Origin: Chloroflexota bacterium | Lineage (GTDB): Bacteria > Chloroflexota > Limnocylindria > Limnocylindrales > CSP1-4 | Length of the DNA stretch: 47,578 nucleotides | NCBI GenBank assembly: GCA_017881905.1 | Contig: JADGQI010000063.1 | Span: 1 to 47,578, forward strand | Direction of reading: 5' to 3' | Part shown: positions 34,947 through 43,070 of the stretch, piece by piece | Position numbering within the stretch: position 1 is the stretch's first letter | Layout of the letters: each line of letters begins with the position of its first letter | Notes under the pieces: generated by a model | What the model was told of the DNA's origin: nothing | Databases searched by the model: none | Seen by the model: the letters and a program-made list of their open reading frames with translations, nothing else | Program-made: the position numbers and the translations under genes

Positions 34947-36341
34947 TCAGCCCGCCGCGTCGAGCGAACGCTCGATGAACCGGCCGTGACCGCGGCGGCC
35001 GACGAAGGCCCCGTCACGGACCACGAATGCGCCCCGGACGATCGTCGAGCGGACCGCTCCCTCCACGACGCGACCCTCGTACGGCGTGTAGTCGCTGGTG
35101 TGATGCAGGTCGACGGCTCGGAGGGTCCGTCTGGCGGCGGGATCGAACAGCACCAGGTCCGCGTCGCGCCCTCGCTCGATCGCGCCCTTCGAACCCAGGC
35201 CGAAGAGTCGGGCGGGCGTGGTGGCGACGAGCTCGACCATCCTCTCGAGCCCGATCCGGCCCCGGGAGACCCCCTCCGAGTAGACCAGGCCCAGAAGCGT
35301 CTCGATGCCCGGTCCGCCGTTCGAGATGCGGTCGAACGACTCGCGCCAGGATCGCTTCTCGACCGCGACACGGTCGGGCACGTGGTCCGTCGCGACGAGC
35401 GCAAGATCACCGGCCGCGAGGCCATCCCACAGCGCCTCAGGCTGACCCGGACCGCGGAGCGGTGGCGAGATCACGTACCGGGCGGCGTCCTCCGGCGCGA
35501 GATCGTACCGCTCGTCGGTCAGCGTCAGGTAGTGCGGGCACGTCTCCGCGTGGACCGGCAGACCCTCGGCGCGCGCGGCGCGGACGTGCGCGAGCGCCTC
35601 GGCGCACGACAGGTGGACGACGTACAGCGGCGCCCGAGCCGCGCGCGCGAGCCCGATCGCCCGGGCGGTCGCGTCGGCCTCGACGAACGGCGGTCTGGAG
35701 CTGGCGTGGAAGCGCGGGGCGGTCTCGCCCGCCGCCAGGTGCCGGGCCGTTCGCTCCTCGAGCGCCGACCGGTCCTCGCAGTGGACCTCGAGCATCCCGC
35801 GGTGTCGGCCGGCGACCTCCAGCGCCCGGGAGAGCGTCGCGTCGTCGACGCCGAAGTCGTAGACCATGAACGCCTTGAAGGTCGGCACGCCCGACAAGAT
35901 AGCGTCCGGCACCTCACCGATCGGGTCGTCCTGGGCCGACGTGATCACCAGGCTGAGCGCGACGTCGACCGCCGAATCAGACGCGGTCGCCGCTCGCCAC
36001 TCGCGCATCCCGCCGAGGAGGCTCCGTCCCGCCGCCGACGCACCGGTTCCGGGGTTGTTGAACGACAGGAACGTCGTCGTCCCGCCGAACGCGGCGGCCA
36101 CCGAGTCCTGGAAGAACCGGTCGGGCTCGGCGTCGCTGGCCACCCGCGTATGGGTGTGGACGTCGATCGCACCGGGGAGCACCAGCAGCCCGGTCGCGTC
36201 GACGACCTCCCGCGCGGTCGCGGTCAGGCCACCCAGGTCGGGCTCGACCGCGGAGATCGTCCCGCCGTCGACGGCCACGTCCGCTCGTGACGAGCCGGCC
36301 GCGGTCACGACGGTCCCGCCGCGGACGAGCAGGTCGGTCAC
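34947..36341 (-). CDS. Dihydropyrimidinase/hydantoinase-family cyclic amidohydrolase, likely allantoinase
   Basis: A 464-residue cyclic amidohydrolase that opens a cyclic amide ring. Metal motif GAIDVHTHTRV near 54; the carbamylated Lys in TFKAFMVYDFG; EVHCEDRSALE; HASSRPPFVEADATARAI; YVVHLSCAEAL; ETCPHYL; ATDHVPDR and ISNGGPGIETLLG. These match D-hydantoinase and dihydropyrimidinase more than E. coli AllB, but the surrounding urate degradation genes make allantoin the likely substrate (inference). GTG 36341 overlaps the DUF3830 stop by 4 nt, so the two are coupled on the minus strand within a plus-strand gene set. Confidence 0.85.
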   Translation of the reverse strand: MTDLLVRGGTVVTAAGSSRADVAVDGGTISAVEPDLGGLTATAREVVDATGLLVLPGAIDVHTHTRVASDAEPDRFFQDSVAAAFGGTTTFLSFNNPGTGASAAGRSLLGGMREWRAATASDSAVDVALSLVITSAQDDPIGEVPDAILSGVPTFKAFMVYDFGVDDATLSRALEVAGRHRGMLEVHCEDRSALEERTARHLAAGETAPRFHASSRPPFVEADATARAIGLARAARAPLYVVHLSCAEALAHVRAARAEGLPVHAETCPHYLTLTDERYDLAPEDAARYVISPPLRGPGQPEALWDGLAAGDLALVATDHVPDRVAVEKRSWRESFDRISNGGPGIETLLGLVYSEGVSRGRIGLERMVELVATTPARLFGLGSKGAIERGRDADLVLFDPAARRTLRAVDLHHTSDYTPYEGRVVEGAVRSTIVRGAFVVRDGAFVGRRGHGRFIERSLDAAG

Positions 36342-36763
36342 CCCGTCTCGACGATCTCGATCGACTGCGCTCCATCCCACAGCGCTCGCCGACCGACCTC
36401 GCGCAGGCGGTCCTCCCAACCGTCATCGGACAGGATCGTCGCGAAGTGGTTGGCGGCGAGCTGACCGACCTTCGAGCTCGTCGTGCAGGCACCGTACGGG
36501 AAGAAGATCTCGCACTCGCTGATGCCGCCGGGGTAGATCGCCAGCTGCCCCGGGGCCGGGTGCGAGGTGTGGTTCTCGTAGTCGATCCCGGGCCGGAAGT
36601 CGCCCAGTGGGATCCAGGTCGATTCGCCGCTCCAGCGGCAGTGGATGATCCGACCCTGGATCGGGAGCATCGAGCGGATCGCCTCGATCGTGCGCGGCGC
36701 GGCCGGCTCCCAGCGGGCGCTAAAGTGGAGGTCGCCACCGACTCGGATCGACAGGTCGCTCAT
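36338..36763 (-). CDS. DUF3830 family protein (cyclophilin-like fold)
   Basis: A 141-residue member of DUF3830, a family of unknown function with a cyclophilin-like barrel. Characteristic stretches are IQGRIIHCRWSGESTWIPLG, YENHTSHPAPGQLAIYPGG, SECEIFFPYG and SKVGQLAANHFATI. His, Glu and Cys residues cluster in these conserved runs and could form an active site. Translation is coupled (GTGA) to the hydantoinase-like gene, so it may assist or follow ring opening. TATCCT ends 6 nt before ATG 36763, suggesting a leaderless message. Only 13 bp separate this start from the divergent HIU hydrolase. Confidence 0.85.
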   Translation of the reverse strand: MSDLSIRVGGDLHFSARWEPAAPRTIEAIRSMLPIQGRIIHCRWSGESTWIPLGDFRPGIDYENHTSHPAPGQLAIYPGGISECEIFFPYGACTTSSKVGQLAANHFATILSDDGWEDRLREVGRRALWDGAQSIEIVETG

Positions 36764-36769
36764 CGCCGG

Positions 36770-36775
36770 AGGATA
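36770..36775 (-). promoter_or_regulatory. -10 element TATCCT, 6 nt before ATG 36763
   Basis: Minus-strand hexamer (36775 to 36770) with leaderless spacing to the DUF3830 start. The same bases read on the plus strand as GGAGGATAC (36768-36776), the ribosome binding site of the HIU hydrolase gene, so one 13-bp gap serves both directions. Confidence 0.45.
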
Positions 36776-36776
36776 C

Positions 36777-37109
36777 GTGACCGGGCCTCGTCCGACCATC
36801 TCGACCCACATCCTGGACACCGGCAGCGGGGGTCCGGCAGAGGGTGTCCCGGTCCGGCTGTGGCGCTCCGGGCCGTCCGGCGAACCCGAGCTCCTCGCCG
36901 AGCTGCGGACCGACCGCGACGGCCGGATCCGCGACCTCCTCGATGGAGGACGGCTCGTCGCCGGCCGGTATCGGCTCGAATTCGGTCTCGACGACGGCGG
37001 GTTCTTCACGGGCCTGTCGGTCGATGTCGCGATCGACGATCCGGAGCGGAGCTACCACGTCCCGCTGCTGCGAGCGCCGTACGGGCTGTCGACCTATCGC
37101 GGGTCGTAG
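36777..37109 (+). CDS. 5-hydroxyisourate hydrolase (transthyretin-like)
   Basis: A 110-residue HIU hydrolase, opening 5-hydroxyisourate to OHCU. It begins TISTHILDTGSGGPAEGVPV and ends YHVPLLRAPYGLSTYRGS; the YRGS tail with the N-terminal His and the central Arg forms the family active site. No signal peptide is present. GTG 36777 has GGAGG four bases upstream; the open frame extends further upstream, antisense to DUF3830, without protein character. The OHCU decarboxylase follows after 2 nt. Confidence 0.94.
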   Translation: MTGPRPTISTHILDTGSGGPAEGVPVRLWRSGPSGEPELLAELRTDRDGRIRDLLDGGRLVAGRYRLEFGLDDGGFFTGLSVDVAIDDPERSYHVPLLRAPYGLSTYRGS

Positions 37110-37111
37110 GC

Positions 37112-37657
37112 GTGCCGCGGGTCGGCCGGTCCATCGCCGAGATCGATGCCCTGGCACCCGACGGCTGTGTCCTGGCGCTCGCGCCGCTGTTCGAGGGAGC
37201 TCCGCGTTTCCTCTCCCGGCTGTGCGCGGCGCGGCCCTTCGCCGACGCCGACGACCTGTTCGACTCAGCGCGGAGGATCGCCCACGCGATGCCGACTGAC
37301 GAGCAGGTCGAGCTGATCGACGCCCATCCGCGGCTCGGCGCCCCAGCGAGATCGATCTCGGCCGCCTCGTTCGTGGAGCAGGGCTACGACCGGTCGGTCG
37401 CCGAGGGGGCAGCAGCCGAAGGGACGGCTATGGCCGAGAGCGCGCGCCTGACCGCAGAGCTCGAGCGGCTGAACACGGCCTACGAGGTGCGATTCGGCTT
37501 CCGCTACTGCGTCTTCGTGGCTGGGCGGTCGCGAGCCGCCTTCTTGCCCGAGTTCGAGGCTGCCCTGTCTGCCGATCCGGCCGACGAGCGGGTCCGGGCC
37601 CTCGATGCGGTCGTCGACATCGCCGCCGACCGCTGGCGAGCTCAGACCGTCACCTGA
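37112..37657 (+). CDS. OHCU decarboxylase
   Basis: A 181-residue 2-oxo-4-hydroxy-4-carboxy-5-ureidoimidazoline decarboxylase, producing S-allantoin. Catalytic His72 is in IDAHPRLGAPA, followed by the Ser/Glu region SFVEQGYD, and the C-terminal YEVRFGFRYCVFVAGRSR is strongly conserved in the family. It starts with GTG, 2 nt after the HIU hydrolase stop. In several bacteria the two enzymes are fused; here they are separate but adjacent. Confidence 0.94.
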   Translation: MPRVGRSIAEIDALAPDGCVLALAPLFEGAPRFLSRLCAARPFADADDLFDSARRIAHAMPTDEQVELIDAHPRLGAPARSISAASFVEQGYDRSVAEGAAAEGTAMAESARLTAELERLNTAYEVRFGFRYCVFVAGRSRAAFLPEFEAALSADPADERVRALDAVVDIAADRWRAQTVT

Positions 37658-37707
37658 CCTGCCGATCAGACCGACCCGGCGCCGCGCCGGGACGAGGCCG
37701 GCTCGGC

Positions 37708-37713
37708 TAGCAT
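37708..37713 (+). promoter_or_regulatory. -10 element TAGCAT, 6 nt before ATG 37720
   Basis: TAGCATCG with leaderless spacing to the nucleoside hydrolase start, suggesting a separate promoter for the nucleoside hydrolase-ECF transporter set. Confidence 0.5.
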
Positions 37714-37719
37714 CGGGCG

Positions 37720-38796
37720 ATGACCGCGCCGACCGCCGTCCTCATCGACTGCGACACCGGGATCGACGACAGCCTGGCCCTGTTCTATGCGGTCGCCTCG
37801 GCCGACGCGGAGATCGTCGCCGTCACCTGCTGCACCGGGAACGTCGAGGCCGACCAGGTCGCGGCGAACACCCTGGCGATCCTCGAACTGGCCGGACGGA
37901 CGGACATCGAGGTCGCCGTCGGACGCAAGGTGCCGCTCGTGCGCCCGGTCGAAGTGACCCCGGAGACCCACGGACCCCAGGGCCTGGGCTACGCGACGCT
38001 CCCGCCGCCCCACCGGCCGTTGAGTGAACGTCATGCGGCCGACGTCATCGTCGCTCACGCTCGGAGCCGGCCGGGCGAGCTGACCCTGGTCACCCTCGGC
38101 CCGATGACCAACCTGGCCGTCGCGCTCGAGCGCGAGCCTGAGCTCCCGAACCTCCTTCGCCGGCTCGTGTTCATGGGTGGCGCGTTCCGGGTCCCGGGCA
38201 ACACGACGCCGACGACCGAATGGAACATCCATTGCGACCCGGAGGCCGCGAAGATCGTCGTCGACGCGTTCGCTTCGGCCCCCGTCCTCCCGCTGGGACT
38301 GGGCCTGGACGTGACCGAGAAGGCGAAGGTCCTGCCCGATCACGTCGTCCGGCTCGCCCGACGGGCCGGCAGCCGGCCGGACGACTCGATCGCCCTGAGC
38401 GCCGGGGAGCACCCGCTCGTCGCGACGAGGAGCGTCGCCGGCAACCCCATCGTCCGGTGCATCGCCGATTCGCTCCGCTTCTACATGGAGTTCCACGCCC
38501 GGTACGACGGGTTCTACGGCGCCTTCATCCACGACCCGCTGGCGCTGGCCGCGGCTCTCGATCCGAGCCTGGTCACGACCCAGGCGGTCCATGTCGATGT
38601 CGACACCGCCCACGGGCCGGCCGACGGCCAGACGATCGCCGACTGGCGTCACCTGACCGGCAAGGCCGCCAACGTCGAGGTCGCGGTCGACGCGGACGCC
38701 GAGGAGTTCCTGCGCCGGTTCATCGAACGCGTGGGCGGGCTGGCGGAACGACGAAGCCCGGGACTGGCGGATACCCACCCGGACGTGGCACTCTGA
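37720..38796 (+). CDS. Inosine-uridine-preferring nucleoside hydrolase family protein
   Basis: A 358-residue N-ribohydrolase, splitting nucleosides to base and ribose. The calcium motif LIDCDTGIDDSLAL has Asp10, Asp12, Asp16 and Asp17. Further family segments are VTCCTGNVEADQVAANTL, LVTLGPMTNLAVAL, LVFMGGAFRVPGNTTP with EWNIHCDPEAA, and a late His/Asp pair in FIHDPLALAAAL. It would feed purine bases to guanine deaminase and xanthine dehydrogenase. It is the first gene of a set continuing into the ECF transporter, 70 bp downstream. Confidence 0.93.
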   Translation: MTAPTAVLIDCDTGIDDSLALFYAVASADAEIVAVTCCTGNVEADQVAANTLAILELAGRTDIEVAVGRKVPLVRPVEVTPETHGPQGLGYATLPPPHRPLSERHAADVIVAHARSRPGELTLVTLGPMTNLAVALEREPELPNLLRRLVFMGGAFRVPGNTTPTTEWNIHCDPEAAKIVVDAFASAPVLPLGLGLDVTEKAKVLPDHVVRLARRAGSRPDDSIALSAGEHPLVATRSVAGNPIVRCIADSLRFYMEFHARYDGFYGAFIHDPLALAAALDPSLVTTQAVHVDVDTAHGPADGQTIADWRHLTGKAANVEVAVDADAEEFLRRFIERVGGLAERRSPGLADTHPDVAL

Positions 38797-38866
38797 CGAA
38801 CGAGGGAGTGGTCGTTCGGGATCCGCGATCCACGGGCGACCGAAGGGTTCGAGGAGGATGCGGCTG

Positions 38867-40072
38867 ATGAGCTTGTCCTGGCTGACGGTCTGCGCCCAGG
38901 GTCAGACGACCGACTGCATCCCGACGATCCAGCTGGCGTACCTCGCCGGGATCGTGGTCGCGGTCATCCTCCTGGCCGTCGTCGCCGTCCGGTCGCGCGA
39001 CTTCTCGACCGCGACGCTGGCCCTGATCCCGGTCGCCATCGCGATCAATCTCGCGGTCGGCTCGCTGATCGTGACGCTCCGACTCCCGATCTACCTCGAC
39101 TCGATCGGGACGGTGCTCGTCGGAGCCCTGGCCGGTCCGTGGGCCGGCGCCCTGACCGGCATCCTCGCCAACCTCATCTGGTCGCTCCTGCCGGTGCCCG
39201 GAGGGGCCGGCCCCGTCGCGGCGTTCTTCGCCCCGGTGGCCGGCGTCATCGGGTTGATGGCCGGCTTCTGGGCGGCGCGCGGTGTGTTCAACCTCCGGAC
39301 CGACGACGCCCGGGTGGGCGGCTTCCTCGCCCTCGCGGCGGGGATCGTCGGCGCCGCGATCTCCTTCCTGGTGATCCAGGCCACCGTCGGGATCCCACAG
39401 CTCGGTGCCGACGCGACCGCGGACGACCAGAACCGATTCGTCCTCACGGGCATCGTGATCATCGTCATCGCGATCGCCGTCGCCTGGGTCAGCCGGCGGA
39501 CCGTCTTCTCGTTCCATGCCGACGACCCGCGGATCCGGACCTACCTGACCGGCGCGACCGCCCTGTTCGCCTTCGCGCTCGTGTTCGCCTTGGCGCGCCT
39601 GCTGTTCGGCCCGACGGGCTGGTTCTCGACGATCAACGGCTCGGACACGACGTTCCTCGGCGGACTCAACCTGAGCAGCCTGGCCCTGACCGATCCGCTC
39701 GGCCTGATCGTGGAGGCCGGGGTCGCCCTGCTCGTCGCCGCCGGCGCCGTGGCCTGGGCGCGGCGCGGCGACAACGCCCGCTTCTTCCCGGTCTGGATCG
39801 GCGGCCTGACGACCGGCCTGGTGGCCGCGGCGATCTCGGCACCGATCGCGGCAGGGGTCTTCGGCGGCGTGACCGGCGGCGGGACCGATGCGCTCATCGC
39901 GCTGTTCCGGACGCTCGGACTCGGCGTCTTCCAGTCGGCGTTCGCCCAGGGGCTGACCAGCGATCCGCTCGACAAGACGATCAGCTACACGGTCGTCTTC
40001 CTGATCCTCGGCGCGCTCCCGCTCACCGTCAGGTCGATGTTCAGCCGCGGTGAGGCGACCATCGCCGACTAG
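38867..40072 (+). CDS. ECF transporter S component (substrate-binding membrane subunit), enlarged
   Basis: A 401-residue membrane protein with about 11 hydrophobic segments. The N-terminal part has LRLPIYLDSIGTVLVGALAG and GALTGILANLIW, and the C-terminal part has AAAISAPIAAGVFGGVTGGG and SDPLDKTISYTVVFLIL. Together these resemble the S subunits of energy-coupling factor transporters. Residues about 140-310 between them look like an insertion with extra helices, making the protein about twice normal size. The neighbouring nucleoside hydrolase suggests a nucleoside or purine substrate (inference). ATG 38867 lies 9 nt after GAGGAGG; ATG 38858 would abut it. Confidence 0.8.
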   Translation: MSLSWLTVCAQGQTTDCIPTIQLAYLAGIVVAVILLAVVAVRSRDFSTATLALIPVAIAINLAVGSLIVTLRLPIYLDSIGTVLVGALAGPWAGALTGILANLIWSLLPVPGGAGPVAAFFAPVAGVIGLMAGFWAARGVFNLRTDDARVGGFLALAAGIVGAAISFLVIQATVGIPQLGADATADDQNRFVLTGIVIIVIAIAVAWVSRRTVFSFHADDPRIRTYLTGATALFAFALVFALARLLFGPTGWFSTINGSDTTFLGGLNLSSLALTDPLGLIVEAGVALLVAAGAVAWARRGDNARFFPVWIGGLTTGLVAAAISAPIAAGVFGGVTGGGTDALIALFRTLGLGVFQSAFAQGLTSDPLDKTISYTVVFLILGALPLTVRSMFSRGEATIAD

Positions 40073-40107
40073 CGGCGACACCCCGGCGACCGTCAACACG
40101 AGGCACG

Positions 40108-40896
40108 ATGTCCACCGCGACGGGGTACTACCAGGCCGGCGACAGCTGGCTGCATCGGCGCAATCCGATGACCAAGCTGCTCGGCGTGGCCCTCGCCCTG
40201 ATCGCGACGTTCATCCTCCCGCCGCTCGTCCTGCCGGTCATCGCGCTGATCGTCGTCGCGATCGCCTGGTCGACCGGGCTCGGCCGGCAGATCATCCGGG
40301 CGCTCCGGATCCCGGCGCTGCTGCTGGCCTCGATCGTGGTCGTCAACGCGCTGTTCTTCCCCGGTGCGACGGACCGGCTGGTCAGCCTCGGCCCGTTGTC
40401 GATCACGCGTGAGGGACTGAGCTTCGGGCTGATCTCCGCGGGACGGGTCCTGGTCTCCTTCCTCGTGCTGGTGACGTTCCTGTTCACCACCCTCGCGGAC
40501 GACCTGCTCGAGTCCCTCGTCTCGCGCGGGGCGAGCCACCGGATCGCGTTCGTCGTCCTGTCGGCCGTCCAGATGGTGCCCCGGATGCAGGAGCGGGCCG
40601 GCTCCATCCTCGACGCCCAGCAGGCGCGCGGCCTGGTCGTCAGCGGGTCGGTCCGTCAGCGGGCCAGGGCGCTCGTCCCGCTGATCGGCCCGGTCCTGCT
40701 CGGCTCGCTCATCGACGTCCGCGAGCGGACGTTCGCGCTCGAGGCGCGGGGCTTCGGCGCCCGGCCCGGTCGGAGCGCGTATCGGATCGTCGCCGACCCG
40801 CCGGCCGATCGCTGGCTGCGGCTGGCGATCCTGCTCGGGATCGTGGCCGTGGTCGCGCTCGCCCTGTCGGGCGTGCTGACCGGTCGGGCGCACTGA
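40108..40896 (+). CDS. ECF transporter T component (EcfT)
   Basis: A 262-residue transmembrane coupling subunit. Five to six helices are evident, and the two cytoplasmic coupling motifs Ala-x-Ala-Arg-Gly type appear as DAQQARGLVV (near 175) and ALEARGFGA (near 215), which dock on the two ATPase domains. It starts 35 bp after the S component and stops 4 bp before the ATPase gene. Confidence 0.92.
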   Translation: MSTATGYYQAGDSWLHRRNPMTKLLGVALALIATFILPPLVLPVIALIVVAIAWSTGLGRQIIRALRIPALLLASIVVVNALFFPGATDRLVSLGPLSITREGLSFGLISAGRVLVSFLVLVTFLFTTLADDLLESLVSRGASHRIAFVVLSAVQMVPRMQERAGSILDAQQARGLVVSGSVRQRARALVPLIGPVLLGSLIDVRERTFALEARGFGARPGRSAYRIVADPPADRWLRLAILLGIVAVVALALSGVLTGRAH

Positions 40897-40900
40897 CCCG

Positions 40901-42625
40901 GTGACGGAGGACGGCCGAGCTTCCATCACGCTCGAGGGCGTCTCGGTCCGCTATCCCGGCCGCCGCGAGCCGGCACTGCACGACATCGATCTGACCGTCG
41001 CGCCGGGTGAGCGACTCGGGATCGCCGGCCGGACCGGGGCCGGGAAGTCCACGCTGTCGCTCGTGGCCGCCGGGTTCGTCCCGCGGGTCGTACGGGCCAG
41101 GCTGACCGGGACGGCGGCGTTCGGCGACATCCCGCTGACCGGGCCGACCGGCGGGGCGCTGCTGGGCAAGACGGGGATCGTCTTCTCGACGCCGGCCAAC
41201 CAGCTGTCGGCGTCGAAGCTCACGGTCCGGGAGGAGCTGGCGTTCGGCCTCGAGAACCTCGGCGTTCCCCGGGAGGAGATGGACGGGCGCATCGATGCGG
41301 TCCTGGCGCGCCTCGAGATCGGGCACCTCGCCGATCGGGAGCCGTTCGCCCTGTCGGGCGGCGAGCAACAGCGGGTCGCGATCGCCAGCATCGTCGCCAT
41401 GGGGACCTCCGTCCTGGTCCTCGACGAGCCGACCGCCCAGCTCGACCCGGTCGGGACGGCGACCGTCGGGCGCCTGTTGGCCGAGCTGGCCGCCGACGGC
41501 ACCACGATCCTGTGCGCCGAGCACGATCCCACCATCCTCGGCGGGGTCGACCGGTGCCTCGTGCTCGAGGCCGGGGCCGCCCTGGCTGTCGACCTTCCCG
41601 GACGCGCCCTGGGCGGAGCGACGCTCGACCCGATCGGCCTGCTGCCGCCGACGCTCGTCCGGCTCGCCGAGGCGGCCGGCGTGGACCCGGCGCAGGCGTT
41701 CGACGAGGCCGCGGTGGCCGCCGGACTGGCCCAGGCACGGCGGTCGCTCGGAACGCTCGATGCGTCGAGCTGGACCCCATCGGGCACGACCCCGGCCTGG
41801 CAGCCCCGCGAGGGCGGTCGCGGCGTCCGGATCGTCGTCGACCAGCTCACCCACCGCTACCCGACGGGCGTCGAGGCACTGCGTGGCGTGTCCCTCACGA
41901 TCGATGCGGGCGAGTCGGTCGCGATCGTCGGGCAGAACGGGTCGGGCAAGACCACGTTGGTCAAGCACCTGGACGGGCTGCTTCGTCCGACCGGCGGGCG
42001 GATCCTGCTCGACGGCGAGGACACCTCGGCCGTGCCGGTCCACACGCTCGCCGCCACGATCGGGTTCGTGTTCCAGAACCCCGACGACCAGCTGTTCGAT
42101 CGGAGCGTCGGGCGCGAGGTGTCCTTCGGGCCGCGCAACCTCGGCCGCTCGACCGAAGAGGTCGCTCGGGCCGTGACGGACGGGCTCGCCGCGGTGGGTC
42201 TCGAAGCCTCGCGAGCCACCAACCCGTATGACCTCGACCTGTCCCTCCGCAAGCTCGTCGCGCTCGCGAGCGTACTGGCGATGGACCCGGCGGCGCTCGT
42301 CCTCGACGAGCCGACGACGGGGCAGGACGGCCCGGGTGTCCGACGCGTGGGCGCGATCGTCGACGGCTGGGTCGCGGCGGGACGGACCGCGGTCGCGATC
42401 ACCCACGACATGGAGTTCGCGGCGGAGCACTTCCGGCGGATCGTGGTCATGCGTGGCGGCCTGGTCGTGGCGGACGGTACCCCGGCCGAGGTCTTCGCCC
42501 CGGACAACAGGGAGCTCCTGGCCAGCGCCGGCCTCGAACCGCCGCCGTCCGCGCGGATCGGGGCCCGGCTCGGGCTCGGGTCGACGCCCACCGTCGCGGC
42601 CCTCCTGGCGGCGCTCAGCTCGTGA
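40901..42625 (+). CDS. ECF transporter ATPase, two fused ABC domains (EcfA-EcfA')
   Basis: A 574-residue cytoplasmic protein with two ABC ATPase domains. Domain 1 (about 8-240) has GRTGAGKST, LSGGEQQR and VLVLDEPTAQLD, all canonical. Domain 2 (about 305-545) has GQNGSGKTT and ALVLDEPTTGQD, but the signature region reads DLSLRKLVAL instead of LSGGQ-type, so one composite ATP site is degenerate. A linker of about 65 residues joins them. With EcfT and the S component it forms a dedicated (group I) ECF importer. The GTG start is 4 nt after ecfT, and the stop overlaps the convergent mec gene by 11 nt. Confidence 0.92.
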   Translation: MTEDGRASITLEGVSVRYPGRREPALHDIDLTVAPGERLGIAGRTGAGKSTLSLVAAGFVPRVVRARLTGTAAFGDIPLTGPTGGALLGKTGIVFSTPANQLSASKLTVREELAFGLENLGVPREEMDGRIDAVLARLEIGHLADREPFALSGGEQQRVAIASIVAMGTSVLVLDEPTAQLDPVGTATVGRLLAELAADGTTILCAEHDPTILGGVDRCLVLEAGAALAVDLPGRALGGATLDPIGLLPPTLVRLAEAAGVDPAQAFDEAAVAAGLAQARRSLGTLDASSWTPSGTTPAWQPREGGRGVRIVVDQLTHRYPTGVEALRGVSLTIDAGESVAIVGQNGSGKTTLVKHLDGLLRPTGGRILLDGEDTSAVPVHTLAATIGFVFQNPDDQLFDRSVGREVSFGPRNLGRSTEEVARAVTDGLAAVGLEASRATNPYDLDLSLRKLVALASVLAMDPAALVLDEPTTGQDGPGVRRVGAIVDGWVAAGRTAVAITHDMEFAAEHFRRIVVMRGGLVVADGTPAEVFAPDNRELLASAGLEPPPSARIGARLGLGSTPTVAALLAALSS

Positions 42626-43070
42626 GCGCCACCTCGAACACGTTCCCATCGACGATCCGCCACGCTCGGACCCCGGGCAGGCCCGTGACCGGATCGGTCT
42701 CGGTCTCGGCGAGCGACACGAGGACGTACAGCGCGTCCGGGTAGAACGCCAGTCCGATGTCCGTCGGCGACGGCCGGGCGGGCGACCGGACGTGCGAGTG
42801 GACGATCGCCCAGAACGCCTCATCGGCGTCGTCCGCCGCGAGCGTCAGCCGGAGCAAGTCCCCCGAGTCGATCTCGTAGCGCAACGGGGACGCGGCGCCG
42901 TTCCGGGTCGGCGCGAATCGAAGCGCTCGGCCGCCCTCGGCGGCCGCAGCGGTCCCGATCACGATGCCGCAGGCCTCGTTCGGGTACTCGGCGCGAGCAT
43001 GGGCGACGATCGCCGTGCGCACAGCCTCGGGCAGTGCGACCTCACGCGGCCCGGGATGATCGTCGGTCAC
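42615..43070 (-). CDS. mec: JAMM metalloprotease, Mec-like (CysO-cysteine hydrolase)
   Basis: A 151-residue zinc peptidase of the JAMM/MPN+ family. Glu32 in PNEACGIVIG and the metal motif His91-Ser-His93 followed ten residues later by Asp104 (VHSHVRSPARPSPTD) are complete. In Mycobacterium tuberculosis, Mec cleaves the CysO-cysteine adduct to free cysteine; the same neighbours occur here (cysM, cysO). GTG 43070 overlaps the cysM stop (GTGA); GTG 43073 is an equally in-frame alternative. Confidence 0.9.
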   Translation of the reverse strand: MTDDHPGPREVALPEAVRTAIVAHARAEYPNEACGIVIGTAAAAEGGRALRFAPTRNGAASPLRYEIDSGDLLRLTLAADDADEAFWAIVHSHVRSPARPSPTDIGLAFYPDALYVLVSLAETETDPVTGLPGVRAWRIVDGNVFEVALTS

